A stretch of DNA of 64,000 nucleotides from Hemerocallis citrina (lineage: Eukaryota > Streptophyta > Magnoliopsida > Asparagales > Asphodelaceae): the NCBI GenBank assembly GCA_017893485.1, contig CM030362.1:185934813-185998812 (forward strand), given 5' to 3'. The position numbers and the translations under genes are program-made. Below the pieces are notes generated by a model. It was not told the origin of the DNA. It saw only the letters and a program-made list of their open reading frames with translations, and made no database searches. Positions 1 to 10,199 of the stretch are shown here, piece after piece. The first letter of the stretch is position 1; each line of letters opens with the position of its first letter.

Positions 1-395
1 CCTTAAATAACCACCCACAACTCACTCCCACTACTCTACCCCATCCGGCCAAGCTTGTGTGCTTGTGCACGTGTACATAGAATGCACGTGCACACACAAA
101 ACACCCTACAAAATTTGTACATTAGATAATAAATAAAAAGGATGTAACACATTGCAAGTTGTAGAATAAAAGGGGTTAAATTCATGGGCTTAAAATCAGT
201 TGGGCCAAAAATAAATATTTTGTAAAAGTAAATATGTAAATTAATATTTTGGGCTTTAGGATAAAGTAATTTATAAAACAATGCTCTTATTCATCATGAA
301 AGTAAATAATGGCCAACAATGTTACACATGCACACCATATAATAGAAAAATAAATAAATAATCTTCATATATAATAGGAAAATCGGGGTATTACA
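1..395 (-). mobile_element. End of a long LTR, gypsy type (minus orientation)
   Basis: On the minus strand the piece begins TGTAATACCCCGATTTTCC at 395, the typical start of the long gypsy LTRs seen elsewhere in this window (TGTAATACCCTG on the minus strand at 50836). It also shares with that LTR blocks rich in gcacgtgcac and gggcttt. The rest of the LTR lies left of the window, so no target duplication can be checked. Inference: U3 part of a related LTR. Confidence 0.6.
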
Positions 396-698
396 TTTTG
401 TGTATGGTGTACAGATATGCACATGTTTTGTGTATGGTGTACAGTGTACTTATTACTATCTTGCAGAGTTAATGTTTTGAAACTTGTATGATTTTTTTAT
501 TTCTGAAATTTTACGTTTGCTTTCTATGCCTTTGCTCCATCATTAATCATTATTACTGCAAATCATTTGGGTTAACATCAATTTCCCACTATAACAGTGA
601 CAAACCTTACTGGGGACTAGAATTGACTGCTCAAAAGCTCTCTGTTATTGTTTCTTCAGCCCATGCTCATGGGTTTTATGTCACTTTTCCCTGTTTAG
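396..698. other. No recognisable feature; short direct repeat
   Basis: A 19-bp stretch (ttttgtgtatggtgtacag) occurs twice, at about 396-414 and 425-443. The rest reads as AT-rich intron-like sequence leading to the splice acceptor at 697-698. Confidence 0.3.
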
Positions 699-1024
699 GT
701 TTGGTCCAAGAGAAAGCAGGAAAGCAATGATGTATAGTGATGTTGGTCGATTAAACTGTAATGTGAGCTACACAACATTTTCTACCTTTATACGTGAACA
801 GGTATAATATTATGCATACATGTTCATGTTATGTATATTATTTATTCACTGATCATGTGCTGAAGTTTGATGTGTCATATATTTATTATTCACTGATTTT
901 CAGGGATCAGACCACAAAGAGTATTCATCAATGCTTCATAAAGCCTTGGGGGGTGCTATTATGCTAGAAACTTTCCCAAAAACTACTGTTGATATTTTTG
1001 TACTGGTATTAGAATCTGGTGGTG
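699..1024 (+). pseudogene. RRP41L: Exosome subunit RRP41L/MTR3-like, two-exon fragment
   Basis: Two exons in one open frame. Exon 699-801 follows a pyrimidine-rich tract and AG, reads FGPRESRKAMMYSDVGRLNC and then NVSYTTFSTFIREQ, and ends at a GT donor. Exon 904-1024 follows CAG, reads GSDHKEYSSMLHKALGGAIM and then LETFPKTTVDIFVLVLESGG, and ends at GTAAG. These match the conserved core of plant RRP41-like (RNase PH fold) exosome proteins, which belong to the ring of the 3'-5' RNA exosome. The N-terminal exon and all exons after the LESGG block are missing, and an LTR lies just upstream. The frame is intact, so this is a recent fragment or gene copy rather than old decay. Confidence 0.8.
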
Positions 1025-2196
1025 GTAAGCCTATCTGCTTTTTTCCATTTCATATCATTTTTCTTGTACAACATTAACAGCTACAACAACAAAGTTTTTC
1101 ATGTACATAAAACCTTTCCTCCAATGAGCATTGTGATAGTTAGGTCATCTCCTGTGTCAAATTAATATTTATCACTTTCTAAATGCGTCAATCCACATTT
1201 TAGGTCTGCCTCTAGTCTTTGCTCTATTAACTAGAACAGTATCATTCTTCCTACGTGGCATTGTTAGTGGTCTACATTAGCATTGTGCTATATTATTAGA
1301 GGCAATCCACATTTTACAGCTACTGTGCTATATTATCAGAGCTTCACATAATGAAGTGCTTAGCTTGGGTTTCCATGACTAATGAACAAAGAAATTGGAG
1401 TATAGCAATCAGTATAGAACAGATTATCCAACATTATCCAACAGCTAGTTTACAAAAATTTGCTAATGGAAGGAAAGACTATGATTTGAATATGGAAAAA
1501 GAAACAGTGAAAGCTCAGCCAAACAGAAAGTTTATTCAGTTGGACATACAAAGACACACCTATGTAGTCTAAACCATGCATTAGGTGCACCAATCTCTTT
1601 TGCTTATTCCCTTTTTTCTTAAAACACAGACTAGGAAGGCTGATTTCGAGACACTTGAGAAGAAAGCAATGGAATGGGGGGAACCAACTGTTGCATGTGG
1701 ACAGCAGGTTTGTTTATTAACAATATTCCAATCTCACTGCCGAACAAGTTTTCTTTATTACCCTTCGCTGAATGTGCCTAATGACTATTCCTTTAAATTT
1801 TTGATGGTGCAGGAACCTGCTGAGATAATTTTCCAGTCAGCATTGTAGATCGGAGTTATTTATTAGCAAGTTGTAGATGTACACTATTTATTGGCAATAG
1901 AAGCTAATTTTCTGTTGATGGAGCAAACCTCGAAATTAAGTGGATGAGATTATTATAAGACTTTATATGCTCTTATTATATGTCAATATGGTACTCTTAG
2001 GTTGACATTTTAACTATTTTGTAATTTGAATTTGACATGCATCTAATACTTCATTAATTTTTAATATGATTGAAGTTTAATTTTATTTAATTTTGTTTCA
2101 TAAACACATGTATTTATTTTATTGTGTATTTGGTTTATAATTGAATTAATATTATAAAAGAAAATATTAAATTATCATAAGCGTAATTAATAAGAA
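1025..2196. other. No clear gene; one possible orphan exon
   Basis: Between an AG at about 1630 and a GT after 1708 the + strand reads TRKADFETLEKKAMEWGEPT and then VACGQQ, with splice-like borders. I cannot assign it to a family and it does not continue the RRP41L protein. The remainder is AT-rich and unassigned. Confidence 0.25.
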
Positions 2197-2520
2197 AAAA
2201 TTATCTATAGAGCGATGGGTATATATTCAAATATTTGGATGCGAAAACTATCACTAAAACCTATAGTAATGGAGCTTCAACCGTGGGTATAGGAAAGTAA
2301 GAGGTTTCGTTAAAACCTATACCAACGGATACGAAACCGTGGGTATAACACCGATGTTTTGTCCAACGGGTGAAAAAACTGTCGCTATAGGCTATAGTGA
2401 CGACATTCTACCGTGGGTATAGTGAATCATTGAATACGGAAAAATATGTCCGTCGGTATAGGTTTTATGGGCTATACCTACGGTTTTCCGTTTTTTATCC
2501 ACGGATTTTTGCTGTCACTA
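2197..2520. repeat. Subterminal-repeat array, CACTA-like remnant
   Basis: The motif accgtgggtata and its inverse (tatacccacgg, tatacctacgg) recur at least seven times in both orientations over 320 bp. Dense, mixed-orientation short repeats like this are typical of the ends of plant CACTA (En/Spm) elements, where the transposase binds. No clean CACTA terminus or 3-bp target duplication is visible, so the class is an inference. Confidence 0.4.
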
Positions 2521-2576
2521 TATGTCAAATTCCTTATTTTTAAAATATCATTTCATTCAAGTGCAGACTAAAGAAA

Positions 2577-2675
2577 AATGGTGAATCTGACATACAGAAG
2601 ATCAATACTAAGTCATTGAAAACTGATGATTTTCATAAGCTGAAAGAAAGACTCAGGATGGTCAAACATGTTTGA
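2577..2675 (+). pseudogene. C-terminal end of a copia Pol (RNase H tail)
   Basis: The frame reads KNGESDIQKINTKSLKTDD and then FHKLKERLRMVKHV followed by a stop at 2673-2675. The TKSL...F.KL..RL pattern is the usual end of Ty1/copia polyproteins. It is immediately followed by a purine tract and an LTR. Everything upstream (gag to RNase H core) is missing. Confidence 0.7.
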
Positions 2676-2682
2676 GGGGGAG
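2675..2682 (+). other. Polypurine tract of the copia remnant
   Basis: GAGGGGGAG directly precedes the LTR start TGTTGATAG, the classic copia arrangement for plus-strand priming. Confidence 0.7.
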
Positions 2683-3032
2683 TGTTGATAGTCAAACAAG
2701 TTTGGCAGAAGTTGATCCCACCATATGGACCAACCACCTACTCCCAAAACAAATTCAACCATCACCTACCTTCTTTTTCCACAACAACCTCTTTGTTTGT
2801 CAACAATATCTACCCCAAACTTTGGCTATATGCGGAGGGAGTTTGGTTAAGGAAAACATGCAGCAGAAGCAGAAGAGAGAAGAAATAAAGAAAATAGAGT
2901 TTGTAGGTGTAGTTTCACCAGTGAGAAAAACAAAGAGTGTTTGAGTAGTCTTGTTGTTGTTATAAGAAAATATAATACAGTCCCAAATTTGTTTGCAATT
3001 TAGCCCACAAAAATCTCTACTATCTGCCAACA
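2683..3032 (+). mobile_element. Copia 3' LTR, 350 bp
   Basis: Bounded by TGTTGATAG and ctgccAACA, giving the TGTTG/CAACA short inverted ends of copia LTRs, and placed right after a polypurine tract and the Pol stop. It has an A/T-rich promoter-like core near 2960-2975. The 5' LTR is absent from the window, so the element is 5'-truncated. Confidence 0.7.
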
Positions 3033-3260
3033 AAGAGCACGACATTGAACTCATTGTATGGAGTTTACGAGGTGTGACGGAACTCGAGTGAAGAACATGA
3101 CATTAAACTCGTTGTATGGAGTTAATAAGTTGTTGACGGAGCTCAAGAGAAGAGCAAGGCATTGGACTCGTTGTATGGTGTTAACCAGTTGTTGACGCAT
3201 CTCGAGCGAAGAGCTAGACATTAAACTCGTTGTATGAAGTTAAACGAATTGTTGACGAGT
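3033..3260. repeat. About four tandem copies of a 60-bp unit
   Basis: Units share agagca.gacattaaactcgttgtatgg followed by gttaa..gttgttgacg.a.ctcgag, with roughly 60-bp spacing and moderate divergence. They lie exactly between the copia LTR and the RH47-like fragment. Their origin is not evident. Confidence 0.7.
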
Positions 3261-4019
3261 TCTTGCCTTGATATGTTTGCACCTCCTACAAGCTGTTGAA
3301 CCTCCTTTTTGTGTTCTGGCCCTAACAATTTCTCTACTTCTCTAACAATTTGCATACCCAATTCCCGGGGCAACAATAACCGCTTCTATGCTTGGTTTTT
3401 GTGAAGATTCATCCTCTTCTACAGGTTTCTTCTGAGGTCCCCCCCCCCCCCCCCCCCCCCACCTTCAGACAATATAGGAAGAAGGTAAGCAAGAGTCTTT
3501 CCTGAACCAGTATAAGACTGAATGACGTCGGCAGGATAGCTGCAGACTGAACATCAGTTGGAACAATCAGGCCTTCTGATCAATTATCAAAGGAGGAAGT
3601 CCAAGTTCAGAGAAAGATTTTGCTGCAAATAGAGCTCCATCTATTTCCAGTACATTTTTCGTCTCAGATGCCTTAGTCAAGTTGTTCCTAAATGTTTTAG
3701 TTTTGACTGAACGGATTTTCTTAGGCGACTTGGTCTTTTCGAACTGTACAAACTTTCCTTCCTTTGAAATCTCTACCTGGGGCTTGACTCCAAGACTTGA
3801 GACAGTTCGGGGACCATTTCCCTCACTAGTTTGATTCCTTAACCAGGATGCTTTGTGGAATCCTACTGACTTTGATGCAGATAATTTTCTCAAGCTAAGA
3901 CAATTTTTAAGATAAAAGAATGAGTGTGCAGTTGCAAATGCAAGTCCACTTCGATGCACGTGTCTAATCATTAGTTCCATCTCCCAAAGAAAACCAAATA
4001 ATGGTGAAATCACTAGCAA
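3261..4019 (-). pseudogene. RH47: Broken copy of DEAD-box RNA helicase RH47 (ISE1) 5' region
   Basis: Minus-strand translation gives an N-terminal, transit-like region (about 4019-3640), then LEIDGALFAAKSFSELGLPP before the Q-motif region. In other frames follow VPTDVQSAAI, then DVIQSYTGSGKTLAYLLP with the Walker A TGSGKT at 3494-3511, then IEAVIVAP, ELGMQIVREVEKLLGPEH and QLVGGANISRQELV. This order fits plant RH47, a mitochondrial DEAD-box helicase affecting plasmodesmata. Frameshifts occur after IIDQKA and around the Q-motif. Two codons are lost at motif Ia (the canonical APSRELG is cut to AP-ELG). A 22-base C run sits between Walker A and motif Ia. The DEAD, SAT and C-terminal motifs are absent, so the copy cannot make a helicase. 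Confidence 0.8.
3439..3460. repeat. 22-base poly-C run
   Basis: An uninterrupted C tract inside the RH47-like fragment, between the Walker A and Ia regions. Its exact length is probably uncertain in any assembly. Confidence 0.8.
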
Positions 4020-4120
4020 AAAGATGTAACCCTATTGAAAGATGCAGCTCGACCTGCTAAGAAGAAAAACAAATTATTGTATAAGGCTTCTTTCATACTG
4101 TACAGAATCAATTCCAACAA

Positions 4121-4368
4121 GAAGAGCCCTCACTCCTCTCTTGCATTCTGGTATTATACTAATTCTTTTTAAAAAGAAAGTCTGCTATTCCTTTTCCTTG
4201 TAAACCCATGGCCTGAAGGCTATAAGCCTATAACACTCATGGAAGAAGCGTCCCCACTCCTCTCTTGCATTCTGATATTATACTAATTCTTTTTAAGAAG
4301 AAAGTCTGCTATTCCTTTTCTTTGTAAACCCAAGGCCTGAAGGCTATAAGCCTATAACACTCATGGAA
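4121..4368. repeat. Tandem duplication, two 124-bp units
   Basis: The segment cactcctctcttgcattctg ... aacactcatgg occurs at about 4131 and again at 4255, 124 bp apart, with only a few differences (for example the aaaaag/aagaag change in the middle). No coding content. Confidence 0.85.
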
Positions 4369-5074
4369 GTTTTAAGCCACTTTAATCAGCTCTTTAATTT
4401 TTCACCTATATGCAGTTAAAAAGAACATATACTTATGGGAAAAACTTGCGGGTATTTTCATGTTTGTATAGTTGAAAACTATCATGATTAATCAAAAACC
4501 TAAACCCTTGTCCTGGGCATAAACCCTAACTCCTGTAAAATGGTTGTCTCTGTATGCGTTCTCGGAGAGAGAGTAATATGTCTAGATGCAGTGTTACTTA
4601 AAGATATAACTATATAGAGGATACTTGGGTCCTATGGCGCATGAAAATTCAATCTCTGGAACCAAAATTCAGGATCCACACCATTTATGATGAGCTATTA
4701 TGTTTTGTCTATTCATCAAGAGGTTGCAAACTCAACAGTTTTTAAGCAATAGAACATTTGCGACTACTTAATATATTGGTAAAACAAAGTTCAACCTGAA
4801 TGATATTCCATCCACTTATGTTTTACAACATGTAAAGCACTTTAAACAGTGTGGACCATATGCATTTGGGAAGGAGGTCAGATTTTAAGCACGCCATAGG
4901 AGGAAATTTCCTCCTCTGCCCCTTCTCTCCGGTGTTTTTAATTATACAAGGATAAAATAACATGAGCCATAGTTTTTAAATATATACTTGTTCCATACTC
5001 TTTGAACATTATTACTAACAATAGATTTCATTGGCATATATATGTGCAGACATTATAAGAAATGGAAGGGCATG
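4369..5074. other. No recognisable feature
   Basis: AT-rich sequence with no coding frame I can support and no clear repeat boundary. Confidence 0.4.
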
Positions 5075-5082
5075 GGCTACAT

Positions 5083-5488
5083 CAGGGCCGGCCCTGAGTT
5101 CCCAGGGGCCTGAGGAGAACTCCCGAAATGGGGCCCCCCATACAAAAAAAAACAAACAAACAAACAAACAAACAAACATGGATACAAAAAAATTGCACAT
5201 TGTTGAAAGCAAAATATGCAAAATATATAAATTTGTTTTAAATCACCCAAATTTAAAGTCTCAAATCCAATTCAAGTCTTCAAGCCTAAATCCAAATAAT
5301 TTTTAAAAAAATTTTAAAGGCTCAAAATAATTATTTTTTGGGCCCCTAATAACAGTATTTTTCTTTTACACGCAAAAATATGTGCCTATATTTATAAGGG
5401 AATTACAAATTTGGGGCCCAAAAAATTGCAAAAATACCGGGGGCCTGAGGCGGCCGCCTCACCCGCCTCAAGGGTGGGGCCGGCCCTG
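5083..5488. mobile_element. Non-autonomous hAT MITE, 406 bp, with 8-bp target duplication
   Basis: Ends are cagggccggccctg at the left and ggggccggccctg at the right, forming terminal inverted repeats that start CAGGGCCGGC. The host octamer ggctacat stands immediately outside both ends (5075-5082 and 5489-5496), an exact 8-bp target duplication as made by hAT transposases. The inside holds an (aaac)n stretch and no transposase. The sequence ggggcc(c) recurs near both ends as a subterminal motif. Confidence 0.9.
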
Positions 5489-5537
5489 GGCTACATATTC
5501 AAAATTATATTACATATATAAGGCATACACACAGAAT

Positions 5538-6166
5538 TGTTTTAAAATTGCAGCAAATCAGACCCGTACAATTCCAGCACAAATCACAAAGCTTCTACAT
5601 GCAAATTAATCATAACAGGCTTCTTCAACAGGTTCGGGCCTTCTCCAAACTCCTCTACAAGACATGGGCCTCTTTCAAGTCAATAAAAGTGACAGATTAG
5701 GCCCACTAAGAGAGACCCAGCCCATGAAGGTTGTTAGTCAAGTCTCTCATCCCCAAACAAGAGAGCTTATCTCTTGAAAGGGAGATTCTAATAGGAGATA
5801 AGGAATTCATAGTCGATCTAATGGATTCATGTCAATCTCCTGTACTGTTTCTCAGGCTTATAAATACCTTCCCCCTTCATCAGTCAGAAGGTAATCAACA
5901 GTTTCTCTCTCAAACTCCATTTTTCTCTCTGCTTCTGACTTGAGCGTCGGAGGGTCTGTCGCCGGGACCACCCCTGGTGTTTCAGGCATTTTGCTGGTCC
6001 ATCAACTGCGTCAGCAGCCGTCGGAGATCATGGCATTTAATCAACAATCTAGACTCAGGAGTTCTAACTGCATTTCACGACAAAGATCAAAGGTCAGATT
6101 ATTAGTAGTTTCTATCAAATTTTAACTCACTATCTGTTTGCTTCCACACCAAAATAAGCAGTGTCA
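5538..6166 (+). mobile_element. 5' LTR of Tat-lineage gypsy element (about 629 bp)
   Basis: From the block gcagcaaatcagaccc onward it matches the partial 3' LTR at 22452-22772. It carries a TATA box (TATAAATA, 5859-5866) and the downstream block ctgacttgagcgtcggaggg plus gtctgtcgccggga typical of this lineage's R/U5; the same block occurs in the minus-strand LTR at 29641-30259. The first 15 bases differ from the 3' LTR, so the exact start is approximate. It ends just before the PBS. Confidence 0.75.
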
Positions 6167-6190
6167 GATTGGCGCTGTCTGTGGAAAACT
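6167..6190 (+). promoter_or_regulatory. Primer binding site, Tat element 1
   Basis: gattggcgctgtctgtggaa directly follows the LTR. The tggcgc(c)g core resembles the binding site for a tRNA 3' end of type CGGCGCCA (tRNA-Asp like). The same motif (attggcaccgtctatagg) follows the LTR of the second Tat element, on the minus strand. Confidence 0.6.
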
Positions 6191-6211
6191 ACATAAATCA
6201 AAATTACTGTC

Positions 6212-7871
6212 ATGCCACCAGGACTAAGAGGCCGAGCGGCAGCCTCAAGCTGTCGCACCAACTCTCTTCGTCAACTAGCTCCTCATGTGGAAGATTTGAT
6301 TCCTCCTCAACAGTCGCCCCGACAGCCTAGTCAAGCTCCTTTCAATGGAGAGGCACCGAGGGGCTCTCGACAAAGCCGTCATGAACAACACCCTCTGTAC
6401 GACCATGTCTCATTCCATAATGCTTCAACCGATTCAATGGCCTTGCGAGGCCCCCGGGGATCTAGAGATATCTGCAAAATCATCAAAGCCAGACAATAAG
6501 GAACTAATCTGCGAATCTGCTTGGACGAGAGGCGTGCCCGAACCGAGGCCTCTCGCTCAGAACTTGAGGTAAACCAGAGAAGAAACTCTCCTAGATAAAG
6601 ATCAAGACATTCCTCCTTCTATATGGGTGTACTGCAATGAGAAGTCTGACTCATGAGAATTGAAAGCTTCTTGAGCGGAACAAAGGGAAAGATGCCCCAG
6701 TCACTAGGGACGAATTGGAAAAGTTCAAGCTCGACATCCTCCAAGCCATCCAAGGTAGTGAAGATCTGGGCCAGCCCTTAAAAAATAATCTAGCGACTCA
6801 ACTGGATCCAAGGGGAAGGACGACCAAGTCCTTCGCCATATCCGAGAGGTGGAAGACCGCCTAGAACAGATGAAGAATGAAGGGAACCACTCCAGCAGGG
6901 CCTACCGCCCTAGTTGACCTCCTTTCAGCAAAACCATTCTCGATGCACCTATCCCAAAGAACTTCAAAGATCCTCAATTCGAATCATATGATGGGGAATC
7001 AGACCCAACTGACCATATCAAGAGTTTCAAAACCCTCATGATGGTCTACAATGCCACTGATGCGCTCATGTGTCGAACATTCCCCGCAAAACTGAAAGGA
7101 TCATCAAGGGAATGGTACTCCCGCCTCATTCTGGAGTCAATATTCTCCTTCGACCAGCTCGAAGAGCTCTTCATAGCGCACTTCGTTACTAGCCGAAATG
7201 TTGAAAAGACAAGTGCCTCCCTGTTGGAATTGAAGCAAAAGGAAGGAAAATTGCTGAAAGACTTCGTCAAACGCTTCGTGACCAAAACAAAGTCGATCTC
7301 CTCCTTGGACTCTTCAATGGCGGCTACAACGTTTCACCACAATGTCACTCATAAAGAACTAAAAGCTTACCTCGCAAAGAAGCCTCCAAAAGATATCACT
7401 GAGCTCCTAGAAAGGAGAGACAAATACAACAGAATCGAGGAAGCTCTCAATCTGCAAGCCAAGAAAGAGTCACCTTCCGGGAATAAACAGAAGAATGCAA
7501 GTGAGGATGCACCCAAGAAGTTCCAGAAAGACGGCGTAGGTTAACATCGTCCTCCTCCAATACCCTGCTTCGATAAGTTCACTCCCATAAATGCGAGTGT
7601 GTCTGCCATCCTCATAACAGTTGAAAAGTATGGGATTGTCCGTCCTCCTCCCAAAATGACAACGGCTAGCAAAATAAGAGACAGAAACAAGTGGTGCGTA
7701 TTTCACAAGGACCATGGACACACCACCGTTGACTGTCGAGCCCTTAAAGAAGAATTGGAAGTCTTGATTCGTAGGGGTCATCTCTCCAAATTTGTTCAGA
7801 AAGAGAACAACGCTGAAAAACCTCCTCCCCGGGGGGGCAATAAACGTCAAGAGAGATCTTCCGAATCGTAA
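6212..7871 (+). pseudogene. Gag of Tat-lineage Ty3/gypsy element
   Basis: The polyprotein start at 6212 (MPPGLRGRAAASSCRTNSL) is interrupted by frameshifts. The core runs 6938-7544 with PKNFKDPQFESYDGESDPTD, then SFKTLMMVYNATDALMCRTF, then SSREWYSRL and FDQLEELFIAHF: the capsid-like Retrotrans_gag fold of Tat elements. A frame change near 7545 is followed by a knuckle-like CVFHKDHGHTTVDC (CX2HX4HX4C) at about 7699-7740 that probably binds nucleic acid. Stops and frameshifts make it non-functional. It lies directly downstream of LTR and PBS and upstream of the protease. Confidence 0.85.
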
Positions 7872-8029
7872 GACTCTAAACACAAGGTCATTCTCCATGC
7901 TATTCATGGAGGTCCCATGGGGGGAGATTCCAACTCGTCAGGAAAGTTAATTCAGTACACAATGCTCCATCTGCAAAGAGTTTGGGCCTCTCTGTATCAT
8001 TCTCTGATAAAGATCAAGAGGGCGTCAAA

Positions 8030-8600
8030 ATGCCTCATTGCGATGCACTGGTTATCAATTTATGCATAAAAAATTATGAGGTGTGAGGTATCCTTGTAGA
8101 TAATGGCAGCTCCGTAAACATCATCTTCATGACCACATTTGATGCTCTAAAGCTCTTACGAGATTGACTCATGCTAGTCAGTTATACATTTCATGGCTTC
8201 CCAGGCGCACCCGTCCAAGTCGAGAGAATCAACACGCTCTACGTGATGCCACGAAAAGTCCCATCAACTCGGACATAATCATTAGGCTTCATGGTAGTCG
8301 ACATCAAAGCTGCATAAAATGCAATATTTGGTCGCCCGGGCCTAGCGACTTTCCGTGCAGTTGCCTCCGCGTTTCAAATGAAAATAAAGTTCCCAACAAC
8401 AACATACATAGGCCAAGTTATGGGGAGCTAACAGGCAGCACGAGCATGCTGCACCGCTACAATGGGGGGATTGGTTCTCCCCCTCAATGCCACAGAGTTA
8501 CTGCCAGAAAGAAATCACACTGACACCTAGTCTGCAGGCGAGTTCGAAGTTACTACACTAGGCAATCCTATCGAGAACTTCCAAATCTGTCAAGTCATCT
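8030..8600 (+). pseudogene. Retroviral-type aspartic protease, Tat element 1
   Basis: The frame reads GILVDNGSSVNIIFMTTFDA around 8092-8150, with the active-site loop DNGSS in place of the usual DTGSS. Further on come GRPGLATFRAVASAFQMKIK and FPTT at about 8330-8392, matching the conserved C-terminal part of Tat proteases. Several stops and frameshifts separate these blocks. Confidence 0.75.
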
Positions 8601-8699
8601 CCTCCCAGGTCCAAATTTGTCCACATCAGAATACAATAATAAACCTAAATCCCCCGCCTGAAGTCACCGCTAAGTCAATGGGAAGAAACAGTCCTACCT

Positions 8700-8897
8700 A
8701 AGCTCATCAGCGTACTAGAAGGTCTCCCTTTCTCTACACAAATCAATGGAAAGCTCACTCTAAAACAAGCAAGTCCAGGCAACGTCTACCAAGTTGTTTG
8801 CCTATCGGCTCACCAACTTGAAGACCCCGGTGGCAAGGATATAATAGCAGGAACTTGGAATAAGCAACATCTCTTGATGCATATTGAAGGCGTCTAA
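8700..8897 (+). pseudogene. C-terminal tail of Tat pol (integrase end)
   Basis: The reading QLEDPGGKDIIAGTWNKQHL and then LMHIEGV followed by a stop resembles the usual end of Tat polyproteins (…GTWN..NL..). Reverse transcriptase, RNase H and the integrase core are missing between about 8600 and 8700, so an internal deletion removed most of pol. Confidence 0.5.
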
Positions 8898-9129
8898 AAC
8901 ATCCTCTCTTAGAATTAGTAGAATTTTCTTATTTTGTAATAAAGGTCAGCCATTAGAGCAGTCATTTAGTTTATTTTTCCTTTCAATAAGACCGCTTTCA
9001 CTACCGGTCAATGCATATAATAAATTCCAGTCACTAAAGCAGCCCCTTAGTTTATTTCTCAATAAAATTAGCCAGTTCATTTCTAAACATTTTGTTCAAT
9101 TTTATTAAAGCAAATAACGAGTTAAATGC
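8898..9129. other. Spacer downstream of pol in Tat element 1
   Basis: AT-rich non-coding sequence between the pol stop and the tandem repeats. Confidence 0.4.
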
Positions 9130-9660
9130 CCAACTTACACCTAAAACGACACTAGAACTCGTTAAAAGCTCCCTACAAGATGGATTCAAAGCTCATACCC
9201 ATGGCTCGAAGTTACTCTAGCAATTTGCAATAAGGCAAATTCAGAGTTTGTTTCACCATTTGATCTGCTCCTACAATCTGTTAGCGCCTCGACGACAGGT
9301 TCGGAGTCCATACCCATGCTCAAAGTTTCTTTAGCAACTTGTAACGAAGCAAGTTTAGAGTTCGCTTCGCCATTCGATCTGCTCCTGCAACCTGTTAATA
9401 CTTAAACTAACAAGTTCAGAATCCATACCCATAGAAAGTTACTCAAGCAATATGCACTGAAGCAAATTCAGAGTCTGCTTCGCCCGTCGATTTGTTCCTG
9501 AAACTAGTTAAAATTCCTCAAAGACGGATTAGAGGTGCAGAATCGCGGATTGCAGTTACTCTAGTAAAACTTGCGAAAGCAACACTTAGAGTTCAACTCG
9601 CCACTCGATGTGTCTCTTACAATTTGTTGGAGGACCCATACAACAAGTTTAGAAAATAAC
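9130..9660. repeat. Four-plus degenerate tandem units of about 115 bp
   Basis: Units share tccatacccat, then gttact.tagcaa.ttgca, then gcaa.ttcagagt..gcttcgcc, then ttcgatctgctcctgcaa.ctgtta. Landmark catacccat recurs near 9195, 9309 and 9426. Tandem repeats between pol and the 3' LTR are a known habit of Tat/Ogre elements. Confidence 0.75.
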
Positions 9661-10199
9661 TCTCCCTCATAGTTGCTCCTACAACTAGCTGAGTACATGA
9701 CGGATAAGTTCTAAACTGTGTCGTACATCGTCGACAGTTTGCTAGCTATACACAACAAACTTGAAGCCCTAAGATTTAGCTACAAAGAACCACGTCGACG
9801 GACCATCAATCTCAACAACAAGGTGCACAACAAGAATCAAGCACATGAAGACATTTCATCAAAAATTATAGAACTATCGCAAACTCATATGTTCAGATCC
9901 AGTACCACTACAGATATTTATAAGTACAAAATTATGAGCCAAACTACATGCATCAAACTACATGCGACCTACAAACCGTCCTTTCGGCTCTATGGCCAGG
10001 AACTTTGTTCCTAAGAGATATAAGCCTCCTTGTGGGTTTCTTTATGGGCACCACTTTTTTTTGACCGCTGGCATCTTTAGCAGATAATGCTACCCCCGTG
10101 GATTGAGTCTACGGGCCAGCACCTAAATGCATGTGAGTCTCCATGGACCGAAGCTAAACTTAACAAGGCAGACACCTTGCTCTGAGCATCAACAGGATG
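9661..10199. other. Internal non-coding part of Tat element 1
   Basis: No protein or repeat family recognised between the tandem repeats and the 3' end of the antisense ORF. Confidence 0.35.

Noticed and set aside
1630..1711. Possible exon TRKADFETLEKKAMEWGEPT
   Set aside because: Splice-like borders but no family match, and it does not extend the RRP41L reading; kept only as a note.
7470..7907. 145-codon minus-strand frame
   Set aside because: Antisense shadow of Tat gag and zinc-knuckle coding sequence.
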